DNA of 64,000 bases from Mucilaginibacter sp. (GCA_025352225.1 JANXTT010000043.1:1-64000); one strand, 5' to 3'; positions 10,171 through 20,194 are shown, numbered from the stretch's first letter. Numbers and translations: made by a program. Notes: generated from the sequence alone by a model not told the origin.

Positions 10171-11040
10171 ATGGATTTCTGGCTTACAGCAATTATACAA
10201 GGGTTATGTTTCTCGGCTATCGCGCTGGGAATATATATATCCATGAAAATATTCAACATTCCCGATATTACCACCGATGGCAGTTATACCTTAGGGGGAG
10301 TTGTTACTGCAATACTAATTACCCACCATTTACCCTATTATATAATTTTACCAGCGGTTGTAATTACAGGAGCTCTGGCAGGAGCATTAACCGGAATAAT
10401 ACATACCAAACTAAAAGTTAATACTTTATTAGCTGGTATATTGGTAATGACTGCCTTATACTCCATTAACTTAACCTTAATGGGTCGGTCAAACCTGCCG
10501 TTAATTAATACGCTTACCTTATTTAACCTGGTCAATATAGTTTCAGGTCTCAATCAAAATACTTTTATGGTGCTTTTATTATTTGTAACCATCATTACCT
10601 TGTTAATTGGCTATTTACTTAAAACAGATTTTGGCATTGCCATGCGTGCCACGGGTAATAGCGAATCAATGATTAAAGCGATGGGTGTTAATACAGATCG
10701 TATGAAGATTACTGGACTCGCGATAGCAAACGCGCTCACGGCTATCAGCGGGTACCTGATAACCCAGTTTCAGGGATTTGCAGATATCAGCATGGGCATT
10801 GGCATTGTGATAATGGGATTGGGATCGGTAATTATAGGAGAAACTATTATAAACTGGCTGTCTGTTACTTCGGTTTGGCAAAGTTTAATGGCGGTGCTAT
10901 TTGGAGCCATAGTATTTCAATTGGTGTTGGCATTAACTTTAAGCATAGGAGTCGATCCTAATTTGCTTAAGGTAGTAACATCTGTTTTTGTGTTGTTAAT
11001 TGTGAGTTTACCGCGTTTATTATCAGCAAAAGGAGCATGA
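10171..11040 (+). CDS. ABC transporter permease (branched-chain amino acid/TrpY-type)
   Basis: Integral membrane protein of 289 residues with about eight hydrophobic segments, belonging to the BPD_transp_2 permease family. KIFNIPDITTDGSYTLGG near residue 25 and GIAMRATGNSESMIKAMGVN (about residues 156-175) are typical; the second is the cytoplasmic coupling loop. It begins on the base after the binding protein stop codon and ends in an ATGA overlap with the ATPase gene, so translation of the three is probably coupled. It forms the membrane channel of the importer. Confidence 0.93.
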   Translation: MDFWLTAIIQGLCFSAIALGIYISMKIFNIPDITTDGSYTLGGVVTAILITHHLPYYIILPAVVITGALAGALTGIIHTKLKVNTLLAGILVMTALYSINLTLMGRSNLPLINTLTLFNLVNIVSGLNQNTFMVLLLFVTIITLLIGYLLKTDFGIAMRATGNSESMIKAMGVNTDRMKITGLAIANALTAISGYLITQFQGFADISMGIGIVIMGLGSVIIGETIINWLSVTSVWQSLMAVLFGAIVFQLVLALTLSIGVDPNLLKVVTSVFVLLIVSLPRLLSAKGA

Positions 11041-11786
11041 TTAATCTTACAGGTCTGCAAAAAGTATTCAACAAGAGTAGGGCCAACCAGGTTATCGCGC
11101 TTAACGGAATTGATCTGGATATAAAAAAAGGTGATTTTTTGGTGGTTGTGGGTTCAAATGGTTCAGGAAAATCTACATTACTGAACATCATTGCAGGCAC
11201 TATATTACCTACACAGGGTACTGTTAGTTTGAATGGCAAAGATGTTAGTAAATTACCTGATTATAGTCGCAGCCAGTGGATAGCACGTGTTTTTCAAAAT
11301 CCGTTAAGTGGTACCGCCCCAGATCTAAGTATTTTAGATAATTTTAGATTAGCCGCGTTACGTACGCAAAAAAAAGGTTTAACTATTGGAATTAACTCAT
11401 CTTTTAGTCAGCTAGTTAAAGATAGGATTTCGATTTTGGGTTTAGGTTTGGAGAATAAAATAAACCAGCCCATGGGTACCTTATCAGGCGGCCAGCGCCA
11501 GGCTTTAACATTATTAATGAGTGTGATGGATACTTGCCAGATACTGCTTCTTGACGAGCCTACCGCGGCGCTCGACCCCCGTTCGGCGCAGATCGTAATG
11601 CAAACGGCAAATAAATTAATAGCGGATTTTAATTTGACCGCTATTTTGATAACACATAACCTCAAAGACGCTTTTACATACGGCAATCGTATTGTGCAGA
11701 TGGCCGAAGGGAAAATTATTCATGATGTTTATGGGGATGATAAACTTTTACTGAAACAGGCAGATTTATTTGAATGGTTTACATGA
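11037..11786 (+). CDS. ABC transporter ATP-binding protein
   Basis: ATPase of 249 residues with Walker A GSNGSGKST, signature LSGGQRQ, Walker B ILLLDEPTAALD and the H-loop ITHNL. It powers the importer encoded by the two preceding genes and overlaps the permease by four bases (ATGA). Sequence around FQNPLSGTAPDLSILDN is typical of the ATPases paired with ABC_sub_bind receptors. Confidence 0.95.
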   Translation: MINLTGLQKVFNKSRANQVIALNGIDLDIKKGDFLVVVGSNGSGKSTLLNIIAGTILPTQGTVSLNGKDVSKLPDYSRSQWIARVFQNPLSGTAPDLSILDNFRLAALRTQKKGLTIGINSSFSQLVKDRISILGLGLENKINQPMGTLSGGQRQALTLLMSVMDTCQILLLDEPTAALDPRSAQIVMQTANKLIADFNLTAILITHNLKDAFTYGNRIVQMAEGKIIHDVYGDDKLLLKQADLFEWFT

Positions 11787-11813
11787 TGGCAAAGTAATTG
11801 ATATGCCTCAAGT

Positions 11814-12077
11814 ATGATAAAAGAGAATAAATTTGAAACCATTTTTGATGCCTATCAATTGTTAGATGGGGCTAAAATACGCGCAAAGCAAAACCCTGAA
11901 GAGTTGTTTATCTTAAAAAATTATGATGCCGAAAAGAAAGGGTATATGATTTATCCTTTTGATGATGGCGTAAATTTTACGGATTTTGGTATATTGATTA
12001 CCGAGGGCGAATTAATAAACGATTATGAGGTTGAAGAGTTGAATGCAACCGTACCCAAAATTGATATAGTTGCTTAA
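11814..12077 (+). CDS. hypothetical protein, 87 residues
   Basis: Small acidic soluble protein without signal peptide or membrane segment. I do not recognise a family. It starts 27 nt after the ABC ATPase stop and so may ride on the importer transcript, but its content (YDAEKKGYMIYPFDDGVNFTDFG) gives no hint of a transport role. Codon use and composition match the neighbours, and the frame is clean, which supports a real gene. Confidence 0.6.
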   Translation: MIKENKFETIFDAYQLLDGAKIRAKQNPEELFILKNYDAEKKGYMIYPFDDGVNFTDFGILITEGELINDYEVEELNATVPKIDIVA

Positions 12078-12088
12078 TTAAGAGCAAT

Positions 12089-13984
12089 TTAGTTAGAGAT
12101 AATTTTAAACTCGGTTCTGCGATTGAGCTGTCGGCCCTCCTCGGTTGTATTAGGTGCAATTGGTTGCGATTTTCCATAGCTTTTATATTTAAGCCGGCCT
12201 GGTTGTATACGTTGAGCTACTAGATATTGAAAAACCGCTTTTGCACGGTTTTCTGATAATATTTTATTGATTATTTCATTACCCACATTATCGGTATGGC
12301 CCGAAATTTCAATATTAACTTTAGGATTATCGTTTAAAAATACGATAAGCTTTTCGAGTTCAGTTTTTGACTGGCGCTTAATTTCAAATTTATCAGTATC
12401 AAAAAAAATATTTTTTAGAATTACTTTATTACCCGCTTCAATTGCTTGTAGGGCAACCTCTACTATAAATGGCTTTTTTAAGCTATTGCCAGATAAAGAA
12501 AAATTTTCGGAATAAAACATATAACCTTGTTTTGATATGTTTACCCCATAATTTTTACCGGCGGTTAATGTGGCTAAAAAACGACCATCCGCATTTAAAG
12601 TATTTTGCAAAACAGGTTTACTGCTTTCCAAATCAATAATTTCCACATTAGCTTTTAAGGGTTGGTTGTTTTTGGCATCTTTAACTATGCCTTTAACATA
12701 GGTAACTATTTGAGGCCTTAAAGTTACCGGCATCTCAAAAGAATAGATATCATAACCGCCATAACCTTTCAATATATTTGATGAAAAATAAGCCAGGTTA
12801 CCCGTAGCGTTTAAAGTTAAACCGCTTTCATCAGCACTGGTATTAATAGGATAGCCCAGGTTTTCGGGTTTTTGCCATTGCCCAGCCTGATCACGCCTGC
12901 TTACAAAAATATCCATATTACCCATGCCCGGCCACCCGTTCGACGAAAAATAGAGGGTGTTATCATCAGGGTGTATAAAGGGAGATTGCTCATCATAAGG
13001 GGTATTTATCTCAGGCCCCAGATTTTCGGGTTCAGACCATCCCTTATCTGTTAAGGTTGATTTCCATATGTCGTAACCTCCGTACCCGCCTTTGCGGTTG
13101 CTCACAAAATAAAGTGTTCGCCCATCAGAGCTGATAGACGGTTGTGATTCCCAGGCTCGTGTATTTACCGGCGCGTTTAAATTATGGGGCTCGTCCCAGT
13201 CGTCGCCATTTCTTTTAGAAACATATATATCGCATTTACCCAGGCTAGTAGGGCGGTCACATCCTGTAAAAAATAGATATTGGCCATCTTGTGTAACAGA
13301 TTGCGCACCTTCGTTAAAGTTTGGTGTATTAATTTGTTCACTTAAATAAACAGCGGTAGTCCATTTTTCATTCTTTTTATTGCTTTTATAAAAATCCTCA
13401 TTATTGTTTACCTTTCTAGTAAATATAAGCTCACTTTCGTCGGCCGTTATAACTGGCATATACTCGTCGTCCGCTGTATTAATTTCGGCACCCATATTAA
13501 CCGGGTTAAAAGGAATAGGGTGTTGAAGAGCATTTAAACTAAATAGGCAGTCATTGATCAATAAATTTGTATATTGTTTTTTTGAAGGAACAATGTTGGG
13601 ATAAGTTAAATATTTCTGTAAATATTTTTTCGCGTTATTGTAATCAGCTAAGTTTATTTCAGATTCGCCAAGGTTAAAATAAACCGACCGGTTGAACTCG
13701 GGGTTCACGGTAATTATTTTTATATAATGTTCCGTCGCGGCTTTATATTGTTTACTTTGTTTTAGCAAATCGGCTAATTGATTATGGGCTTCTAAAAAGC
13801 TAGGGTCGGCTTCAACGGAAAGTTTTAATTGCTTTATTGCTTGTTCATAAAGTTGATAATCAAGGCTTTGCCTGGCCTGTGCATAATAATTTAATGCTTC
13901 TTTATTACTGCTGGTATATTGCCTGCTCTGTCCCTGTAAAAATATGGGATAACAAATTAACAATAGAGCTAACAGCATTCTCAT
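12089..13984 (-). CDS. OmpA-family protein with TPR, PD40 propeller and carboxypeptidase-regulatory-like domain
   Basis: Exported protein of 631 residues. Order of parts: signal peptide (1-19), TPR helices (about 25-150), PD40/WD40-like propeller blades with repeated patterns such as QSPFIHPDDNTLYFSS and SGLTLNATGNLAYFSS (about 165-425), a beta-sandwich regulatory-like domain (about 430-510), and a C-terminal OmpA peptidoglycan-binding domain (GHTDNVGN, SENRAKAV, NRRTEF). Proteins of this build are peptidoglycan-attached envelope components in Bacteroidota; some are associated with type IX secretion or gliding (PorE-like). No other secretion genes are nearby, so its job here is open. Confidence 0.92.
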   Translation of the reverse strand: MRMLLALLLICYPIFLQGQSRQYTSSNKEALNYYAQARQSLDYQLYEQAIKQLKLSVEADPSFLEAHNQLADLLKQSKQYKAATEHYIKIITVNPEFNRSVYFNLGESEINLADYNNAKKYLQKYLTYPNIVPSKKQYTNLLINDCLFSLNALQHPIPFNPVNMGAEINTADDEYMPVITADESELIFTRKVNNNEDFYKSNKKNEKWTTAVYLSEQINTPNFNEGAQSVTQDGQYLFFTGCDRPTSLGKCDIYVSKRNGDDWDEPHNLNAPVNTRAWESQPSISSDGRTLYFVSNRKGGYGGYDIWKSTLTDKGWSEPENLGPEINTPYDEQSPFIHPDDNTLYFSSNGWPGMGNMDIFVSRRDQAGQWQKPENLGYPINTSADESGLTLNATGNLAYFSSNILKGYGGYDIYSFEMPVTLRPQIVTYVKGIVKDAKNNQPLKANVEIIDLESSKPVLQNTLNADGRFLATLTAGKNYGVNISKQGYMFYSENFSLSGNSLKKPFIVEVALQAIEAGNKVILKNIFFDTDKFEIKRQSKTELEKLIVFLNDNPKVNIEISGHTDNVGNEIINKILSENRAKAVFQYLVAQRIQPGRLKYKSYGKSQPIAPNTTEEGRQLNRRTEFKIISN

Positions 13985-14025
13985 CAGTTCAGGCTTGGGA
14001 GTAATAAGTTACAAGTTACGAACTT

Positions 14026-14649
14026 CTATGGAATATTAAGGTATTTATGTGTTTGTAACGAAATTTCCCATTTTGGGTTATTCATAACATATTCTACAAT
14101 TAATGGAGTTGTATCTTTTGCTTTTGACCATTCGGGCTGTAAATATAACTTACAATCGGCCGATACCAATGCCGAATATTGTTCTGCCCATTCAAAATCA
14201 GATTTATTAAAAACAATAACCTTAAGCTCATGGGCAAATGGAGCAACTTCGAGCCGAGGAGATTTGAATTTTTTAGGGGAAAGACATATCCAATCCCATT
14301 TCCCGGAAAGTGGATAAGCACCTGAGGTTTCGATAAAAGTTTTAATACCCTTTTGTTGAAGTTGGTCTGTTAAATAATCCAAATTATATATAAGTGGCTC
14401 ACCACCAGTAATAACAACAGCTTTGGCAGGGTATTTCGAAGCATTTTCAACAATGGTATCTGCAGTAGTTAGCGGATGTATAGAGGCATCCCAGCTTTCT
14501 TTTACATCGCACCAATGGCAACCTACATCGCAACCACCCAGCCTGATAAAATAGGCCGCCTTGCCGGTATTATATCCTTCACCTTGTATCGTGTAAAACT
14601 CTTCCATTAAAGGAAGTAAAGTACCGTCGTCCGGAATTTGATTGATCAT
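14026..14649 (-). CDS. queE: 7-carboxy-7-deazaguanine synthase (radical SAM)
   Basis: QueE converts 6-carboxytetrahydropterin to 7-carboxy-7-deazaguanine in queuosine/preQ0 synthesis. The cluster motif is CDVGCHWC (C-X3-C-X2-C), preceded by EFYTIQGEGYNTGKAAYFIR, both QueE signatures. The length of 207 residues is normal. I place the start at ATG 14649 (MINQIPDD); the frame upstream opens only with TTG at 14661, which falls inside a likely promoter -7 element. No other queuosine genes are next to it. Confidence 0.93.
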   Translation of the reverse strand: MINQIPDDGTLLPLMEEFYTIQGEGYNTGKAAYFIRLGGCDVGCHWCDVKESWDASIHPLTTADTIVENASKYPAKAVVITGGEPLIYNLDYLTDQLQQKGIKTFIETSGAYPLSGKWDWICLSPKKFKSPRLEVAPFAHELKVIVFNKSDFEWAEQYSALVSADCKLYLQPEWSKAKDTTPLIVEYVMNNPKWEISLQTHKYLNIP

Positions 14650-14658
14650 ATAAAAATG

Positions 14659-14666
14659 CAAATATA
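14659..14666 (-). promoter_or_regulatory. Bacteroidota-type -7 promoter element for queE
   Basis: Read on the reverse strand this is TATATTTG, matching TAnnTTTG. Its 3' end is only 9 bases from the chosen start codon, so the transcript would have a very short leader. A convincing -33 TTG was not found. Confidence 0.4.
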
Positions 14667-14718
14667 CGTAAACGTAGGTAAGGATATATTATCACTGTTA
14701 AATACGTTAAAAATCATT

Positions 14719-14726
14719 TAGCTTTG
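14719..14726 (+). promoter_or_regulatory. Bacteroidota-type -7 promoter element for the lipoprotein gene
   Basis: TAGCTTTG matches TAnnTTTG and lies 16 bases upstream of the ATG at 14743. The -33 position carries GTTA rather than TTG, so the match is partial. It is divergent from the queE promoter 50 bp away. Confidence 0.4.
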
Positions 14727-14742
14727 TTTTAATTATACGCGT

Positions 14743-15507
14743 ATGAAAAAAGTTTACTTGTTTTTATTGTGTTTACTGGTAGCTTGCCTCTCCTCATGCG
14801 TAGATGTGGAAGAAACCTATGATTTTCATAATGATGGCTCGTGCAACGTAACCTATAATTTTGATATGAGTAAGGCCATATCAGTACTGGTAAATTTACT
14901 GCCCGACTCGGTTAAACATACCTCTCAGTTTAGTATGATTAAGGATACTACAGTTAACTTTTACAGTATTTTGCCAGATAGCATACACCAGAAAATGGAT
15001 TCGAGCCAGGTTGAGATGGCTAAAGGCAGCGACCTTGTAGTAATGATGAATCTTCAACACAATATAATGACTGCCAGCATACGGCATTCTGCTGATAACG
15101 CCAATGATTTAAGTTATTATCTGACGAATTTCTCAAAGATGACCTCCCAGCAGCATCTAAGCTCGATAATTCAGGATAGGAAAACGATAAAAAATGTTGA
15201 TGAGAAACAACTTTTGGTAAGCCAAAATTATTATAACTATGAAATTACGCCCCATAAATTTTATCGTACAATTGATACCGTTAAATTTAACAGGTATATA
15301 AAAACCAATCAATCCATGTTCAACATGTCAAAAGCCATGCTGATAGAAATGCCTTATAAAATAACGTTAAATTTCCCTCATCCGGTTCTTAAGCTTGATA
15401 ATAAAAAAGCTATTCTTTCGGCAGATAAAAGGTCCGTTATCCTCGAAACTAATATTGAGGATACCTTTAAAAACCCTCAGGTAATGAACTTTAAAATTGA
15501 TTATTAA
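14743..15507 (+). CDS. hypothetical lipoprotein, 254 residues
   Basis: The N-terminus is a lipoprotein signal peptide with the lipobox around LSSCVDVEE (Cys near residue 19). The mature part is soluble, mixed alpha/beta, and starts with a segment rich in Asp/His/Asn (EETYDFHNDGSCNVTYNFD), a form seen in Bacteroidota lipoproteins of unknown function. I cannot name a family. The Rieske gene follows after 6 nt, so the two are probably one transcript. Confidence 0.7.
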   Translation: MKKVYLFLLCLLVACLSSCVDVEETYDFHNDGSCNVTYNFDMSKAISVLVNLLPDSVKHTSQFSMIKDTTVNFYSILPDSIHQKMDSSQVEMAKGSDLVVMMNLQHNIMTASIRHSADNANDLSYYLTNFSKMTSQQHLSSIIQDRKTIKNVDEKQLLVSQNYYNYEITPHKFYRTIDTVKFNRYIKTNQSMFNMSKAMLIEMPYKITLNFPHPVLKLDNKKAILSADKRSVILETNIEDTFKNPQVMNFKIDY

Positions 15508-15513
15508 CGTTAG

Positions 15514-15846
15514 ATGAAGTGGCATAAAGCTTTGGATAATAGTAATTTAACATATCCCTTCATAAAAAAAGCCATCATAGGCCACCGGTCAGTTTGTTTA
15601 ATTGGTGTAGACGAAGAAGTTTATGCTTTATCAGCTCAATGCCCTCATGCCGGGGCCGATATTAGTCAGGGCTGGTGCAAAAACGGCAAGTTGATATGCC
15701 CTTTCCACCGTTATTCTTATGATATTAAGACAGGAAGAGGCAGCCCTGGCCAGGGAGATTATTTACAAACCTATCCTGTAGAAAAACGAGATGATGGTAT
15801 TTATGTAGGCATTACATCTAAATGGGCCTGGTTATTTGGCCAATAG
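15514..15846 (+). CDS. Rieske [2Fe-2S] ferredoxin-like protein
   Basis: Small soluble protein of 110 residues with both Rieske cluster motifs: CPHAGAD (C-X-H) and CPFHRYSYD (C-X2-H). No signal peptide or membrane anchor is present, so it is likely a cytoplasmic electron carrier of the kind linked to NirD or dioxygenase ferredoxins. No oxygenase or reductase partner is adjacent. It follows the hypothetical lipoprotein gene by 6 nt. Confidence 0.93.
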   Translation: MKWHKALDNSNLTYPFIKKAIIGHRSVCLIGVDEEVYALSAQCPHAGADISQGWCKNGKLICPFHRYSYDIKTGRGSPGQGDYLQTYPVEKRDDGIYVGITSKWAWLFGQ

Positions 15847-15882
15847 GTTTCAACTACAGATCAAATAGCTGACCGAAATAGG

Positions 15883-16764
15883 TTAACCATACACTTCCTT
15901 ATTTGCCGAGGCAAGGGTGTTTTTCAATAACCCAATAATCGTCATTAAACCCACGCCGCCGGGTACCGGTGTTATCCACGATGCTTTAGGTGCAACGCTC
16001 TCAAAATCAACATCGCCATATAATTTATAACCCGATTTGGTAAGGGTTGATGTTTCGCGGTTCATGCCTACGTCAATAACTACAACACCATCTTTTACCA
16101 TGTCTGCTGTAACAAAATTCTTTTTACCTATGGCCACAATCAAAATATCGGCTTGCAGCGTATAGCTTTTAATATCAGGCGTGCGGCTATGGCAAATAGT
16201 TACTGTACAGTTTCCTGGTTGGGTATTGCGTGCCATTAATATACTCATTGGCGACCCTACAATATTGCTGCGACCGATAACCACACAATGTTTACCAGCG
16301 GTATCAATACCATATTCCTTAAGCATTAAAGTAATGCCATAAGGTGTTGCCGGAATGAAGGAAGGTAAATTGCGCTGCATACGCCCCAAGTTAATAGGGT
16401 GGAAGCCATCAACATCCTTACGGTGATCAATGCGCTCCGTTACTTTTTCAGGGTCAATATGTTTAGGGAGTGGCAACTGTACTATGATGCCATCAATATC
16501 AGCATCCGCATTCAGTTCGGCAACTTTTGCCAACAGTTCGTCTTCGGTTACCGTATCTTCATATCGCACCAGTGATGACTTAAAGCCTACCTTTTCGCAG
16601 TTTTTCATTTTACTGGCCACATAAGTTTCGCTGCCGCCATCGTGCCCAACCAATACAGCTACCAAATGTGGCTTACGGCCCGTTTTAGCTAAAATTTGAG
16701 CAGCCTCTTCGGCTATCTCCAGTTTTAATTTTTCTGATACGTATTTTCCGTCGAGTAATTGCAT
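15883..16764 (-). CDS. folD: bifunctional methylenetetrahydrofolate dehydrogenase/cyclohydrolase
   Basis: FolD of 293 residues interconverts methylene-, methenyl- and formyl-tetrahydrofolate in one-carbon metabolism. Motifs seen: [13 protein letters not shown] with the catalytic lysine, [17 protein letters not shown], the Rossmann motif GRSNIVGSP and the C-terminal PVPGGVG. Transcribed convergently to the Rieske gene. A short tandem repeat lies directly upstream of its start. Confidence 0.97.
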   Translation of the reverse strand: MQLLDGKYVSEKLKLEIAEEAAQILAKTGRKPHLVAVLVGHDGGSETYVASKMKNCEKVGFKSSLVRYEDTVTEDELLAKVAELNADADIDGIIVQLPLPKHIDPEKVTERIDHRKDVDGFHPINLGRMQRNLPSFIPATPYGITLMLKEYGIDTAGKHCVVIGRSNIVGSPMSILMARNTQPGNCTVTICHSRTPDIKSYTLQADILIVAIGKKNFVTADMVKDGVVVIDVGMNRETSTLTKSGYKLYGDVDFESVAPKASWITPVPGGVGLMTIIGLLKNTLASANKEVYG

Positions 16765-16767
16765 TTA

Positions 16768-16799
16768 GATATGAGTATTGAGAGATATGAGTATTGAGA
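16768..16799. repeat. two exact 16-bp tandem copies just upstream of folD
   Basis: The unit GATATGAGTATTGAGA occurs twice in direct succession. A degraded related stretch in the opposite sense (AGATGTGAGAT-like) lies at about 16890-16920 in the same 170-bp gap. The pattern resembles the GAGATnTGAG-type intergenic minisatellite sequences that I associate with Sphingobacteriaceae genomes. Confidence 0.7.
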
Positions 16800-16934
16800 T
16801 TTTCTATATAAATCTAACAGTCGCGGTTGTTTTTGTTTACTAATATTAAGTGCTAAATGTGAGCTAATGAACAATATAGGATCTAGTGTATCATCTCAGA
16901 TCTAATATCTCACATCTTTTATCTAAACATAAAC

Positions 16935-18722
16935 CTAATCCAGTTTCAGCACCGCCATAAAAGCAGATTGTGGGATCTCCACATTACCTACCTGGCGCAT
17001 ACGTTTTTTTCCTTTTTTCTGTTTCTCCAGCAGTTTACGCTTACGCGATATATCGCCACCATAACATTTGGCGGTAACATCTTTACGTAAAGCTTTAACT
17101 GTTTCGCGGGCTATAATTTTGGCACCTATGGATGCCTGTATAATAATCTCGAATTGTTGACGCGGTATCAATTCTTTCAGCTTCTCGCAAATCTTTTTAC
17201 CAAAATCGTATGAATTACTACGGTGAATTAAGGAAGATAGCGCGTCAACCGGTTCAGCATTCAGGCGGATATCAAGCCTTACCAGATCCGATTGGCGGTA
17301 ACCAATCTGCGTATAATCAAACGAGGCATATCCCTTTGAAATGGTTTTAAGCTTATCGTAAAAATCAAAAACGATCTCACCCATTGGCATCTCAAACACC
17401 AGTTCTACACGATCTGACGTTAGGTAGGATTGATTGACTATTGAACCACGTTTTTGTATACAAAGCGACATTACCGGGCCCACAAACTCCGACTTGGTGA
17501 TGATGTTAGCTTTTATATAAGGCTCTTCTACAAATTCAAGTTTACTTGGGTCTGGAAGGTCGGACGGGTTATTTACCAATAGCTCGTCGCCTTTGGTGGT
17601 ATATGCAATGTACGATACGTTGGGTACGGTAGTTATTACCGTCATATCAAATTCGCGCTCTAAACGCTCCTGGATGATCTCCATGTGCAGCATCCCCAGG
17701 AAACCGCAACGGAAACCAAAACCTAACGCTGCCGATGATTCCGGTTCAAAAACCAGCGAGGCATCATTAAGCTGTAACTTGGCCATTGCTTCGCGCAGTT
17801 CTTCAAACTCATCCGTATCAACCGGGTAAATACCGGCGAACACCATAGGTTTCACTTCTTCAAAACCTTGAATACCAGACTCGCAGGGGCGGGCAATGGT
17901 AGTTATAGTATCGCCAACCTTAACTTCGCGTGCTTCCTTAATACCCGATATGATATAACCTACGTCACCGGTTTTGATCACATCTTTTGGGAGTTGGTTC
18001 AATTTTAGCGTACCTACCTCATCGGCTATATATTGCTTTTCCGTAGCGAAAAACTTTACTTTATCTCCCTTACGGATCTCGCCGTTCACTACCTTAAAAT
18101 AGGCTATTATACCACGGAACGAGTTAAATACTGAATCAAATATCAACGCCTGTAAAGGAGCGTCGGGATCGCCAACAGGTGGCGGAACACGGGCAACTAT
18201 GGCTTCCAGAATTTCATGAACCCCCATCCCGGTTTTACCGGATGCTGCCAAAATATCTTCCCGTTTGCAACCGATCAGGTCAACAATCTGATCTTTAACT
18301 TCCTCGGGCATAGCACCCGGGAGATCCATTTTATTTAGAACCGGAATAATTTCCAGGTCGTTCTCTAAAGCCAGGTACAGGTTTGATATGGTTTGCGCTT
18401 GTATGCCTTGTGACGCGTCAACGATGAGCAGCGCACCTTCGCAAGCGGCAATGGAGCGCGATACCTCGTACGAAAAATCTACGTGACCCGGGGTATCAAT
18501 CAGGTTCAATACGTATTTCTGCCCATTAAGCTCATAATCCATTTGTATGGCATGGCTTTTAATGGTGATACCACGTTCACGCTCAAGGTCCATATCGTCA
18601 AGCAGCTGGGCCTGAGCTTCGCGCTTGGTTATGGTATTGGTATATTCTAACAACCTATCGGCAAGGGTGCTTTTACCGTGGTCGATGTGGGCGATAATAC
18701 AAAAATTACGGATATGCTTCAT
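16935..18722 (-). CDS. lepA: elongation factor 4
   Basis: LepA/EF4 of 595 residues, a ribosome back-translocating GTPase. GTP-binding motifs include [10 protein letters not shown] (G1), [12 protein letters not shown] (G3) and NKMDLPGA (G4). The LepA-specific C-terminus contains [19 protein letters not shown]. Full length and unbroken. It is a single gene between folD and the CPBP pair, all reverse strand but separated by more than 150 bp. Confidence 0.98.
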   Translation of the reverse strand: MKHIRNFCIIAHIDHGKSTLADRLLEYTNTITKREAQAQLLDDMDLERERGITIKSHAIQMDYELNGQKYVLNLIDTPGHVDFSYEVSRSIAACEGALLIVDASQGIQAQTISNLYLALENDLEIIPVLNKMDLPGAMPEEVKDQIVDLIGCKREDILAASGKTGMGVHEILEAIVARVPPPVGDPDAPLQALIFDSVFNSFRGIIAYFKVVNGEIRKGDKVKFFATEKQYIADEVGTLKLNQLPKDVIKTGDVGYIISGIKEAREVKVGDTITTIARPCESGIQGFEEVKPMVFAGIYPVDTDEFEELREAMAKLQLNDASLVFEPESSAALGFGFRCGFLGMLHMEIIQERLEREFDMTVITTVPNVSYIAYTTKGDELLVNNPSDLPDPSKLEFVEEPYIKANIITKSEFVGPVMSLCIQKRGSIVNQSYLTSDRVELVFEMPMGEIVFDFYDKLKTISKGYASFDYTQIGYRQSDLVRLDIRLNAEPVDALSSLIHRSNSYDFGKKICEKLKELIPRQQFEIIIQASIGAKIIARETVKALRKDVTAKCYGGDISRKRKLLEKQKKGKKRMRQVGNVEIPQSAFMAVLKLD

Positions 18723-18730
18723 TTGAACCG

Positions 18731-18738
18731 CAAAAATA
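18731..18738 (-). promoter_or_regulatory. possible -7 promoter element for lepA
   Basis: On the reverse strand this reads TATTTTTG (TAnnTTTG), 8 bases from the lepA ATG, implying a nearly leaderless transcript. No good -33 element was seen, so this is tentative. Confidence 0.3.
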
Positions 18739-18882
18739 GTTTTTTAAGCTGATAAATTGGTATATGAGTTTATGAAAGTTTTTCGATTAACTAAACGATG
18801 GGAGCAAAAAGGGAGCTTTACCAGTTATTGTATTTTAATTTATTCTGATTGTGGTATTTGAAGCAGGTTGTTATTGAGTTAT

Positions 18883-19659
18883 TTAAATTACGCCCAATTT
18901 CCATAACTCTAGCACGCATACAGTTAGGTTAAAACAAAAATGCATAAAAACGCCATACCATAACGTGTTTTCTTTAACACGAACATAACCAAGTAATAAA
19001 GCAAATGGAATTAGCCAAAACAGAGAAATAAAGGACATGTGTATAATAGCGAACAAGAATGCGGTGATAAACATAGCCTGCTTTTTATCAACTATATGCA
19101 ATAAATTTTGTAATAAATAACCTCTGTATCCCAATTCTTCGAACAAGGCAGGCATCACAGCTATTGAAAATACCATTAACTCCTTGCCGTATCTATGTTT
19201 CGAATATAAACCATAATAATACATTTCTCTTGAAAAAAGACTCTGATTTAACCAAGTTACACTATAATTTACAATAAGTGAGCCTAAAACAGCTATAGTG
19301 CCATAAGCTATCAGTTTAAGTATGGAGAAATTACGCCATACTAAAATTGATTTATTTTCTGACCAGTTGGAACAAAAAAAAGCAACTGCGATAATTGCCA
19401 TCAATACATCAAAAAACAACGACCAGACCAGGGTTCTAAAAGTGTGAATAAATTGTGCCAGACAGCAAATAGCAATATCAACACTATAGAAAAGTGCTAC
19501 CTGTTTGATCTTATCCCATTTTTTTCCGCTTACTGCTGCATCAGCACTTTGAACACATCCGCAATACTTGCAATACCTGCTGTTAGCAGCAATTGCCTCG
19601 CTGCATTGAACGCAATTTTGTTGATCGGTAATTTCTTGTTCTACAATTATATCATTCAA
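18883..19659 (-). CDS. CPBP-family intramembrane protein with N-terminal zinc ribbon
   Basis: Protein of 258 residues. Residues 17-35 hold a zinc ribbon (CVQCSEAI...YCKYCG), followed by several membrane helices. The CPBP (ABI/CAAX-protease-like) motif EELGYRGYLLQ (EExxxR) is present, with downstream histidines in FAIIHMSF and FMHFCFN that complete the usual glutamate/histidine site. Family members are putative membrane metalloproteases; the substrate is unknown. It overlaps the preceding zinc-ribbon membrane protein gene by 8 nt, so the two are probably translated together. Confidence 0.85.
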   Translation of the reverse strand: MNDIIVEQEITDQQNCVQCSEAIAANSRYCKYCGCVQSADAAVSGKKWDKIKQVALFYSVDIAICCLAQFIHTFRTLVWSLFFDVLMAIIAVAFFCSNWSENKSILVWRNFSILKLIAYGTIAVLGSLIVNYSVTWLNQSLFSREMYYYGLYSKHRYGKELMVFSIAVMPALFEELGYRGYLLQNLLHIVDKKQAMFITAFLFAIIHMSFISLFWLIPFALLLGYVRVKENTLWYGVFMHFCFNLTVCVLELWKLGVI

Positions 19660-20194
19660 TATTCAATTCTTTTTTTAGCTTTTCAATTTCGAGTGCCGAT
19701 TTTATTCCCTTGATAAAATAACCGATGAATAGTATTTTTATAAAGATCCCACTAAAAATACTCATCGGATGGGTAAAGGCCTTTATCAATAAAATGATAA
19801 TATACAATGAAAATCCCGATATAATTGCAGCCAATGGTTTCTTTTTACTCCACACGCCTAAACAAACATATATAATGGCCAAAATAAAATTAATAATAAG
19901 CAAGGCTTTTTTTTCCGAAGGATCATGGGTCGTAGAAGAGAATATAAAGCCCATTATTACCGTACTTCCTGCAATATAATAAAGTGCGAAGCTTGCTTGT
20001 TTTATTTTTTTATTAAATTCTTCAAGGTCAATCGCTTTATTGGTTCGCGTAGTAATAAATGTTTGTTGTTCCATTTCTGTGCCTTTTAACGGGTAACCAC
20101 AGCTATTGCAAAAAGGATCTGTATCGGGTACATGCACCGAGCATGACATACATTGTAGTTCTGATTGAATTGGAGTTGAAGATATTTCTTCCAT
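19652..20194 (-). CDS. zinc-ribbon membrane protein, unknown function
   Basis: Protein of 180 residues with a zinc ribbon at residues 15-35 (CMSCSVHV...FCNSCGYPL) and four hydrophobic segments between about 70 and 165. It has the same architecture, an N-terminal ribbon before membrane helices, as the downstream CPBP protein with which it overlaps by 8 nt. I do not recognise a named family. A shared partner or joint complex is inferred only from gene order and the shared ribbon. Confidence 0.75.
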   Translation of the reverse strand: MEEISSTPIQSELQCMSCSVHVPDTDPFCNSCGYPLKGTEMEQQTFITTRTNKAIDLEEFNKKIKQASFALYYIAGSTVIMGFIFSSTTHDPSEKKALLIINFILAIIYVCLGVWSKKKPLAAIISGFSLYIIILLIKAFTHPMSIFSGIFIKILFIGYFIKGIKSALEIEKLKKELNIE

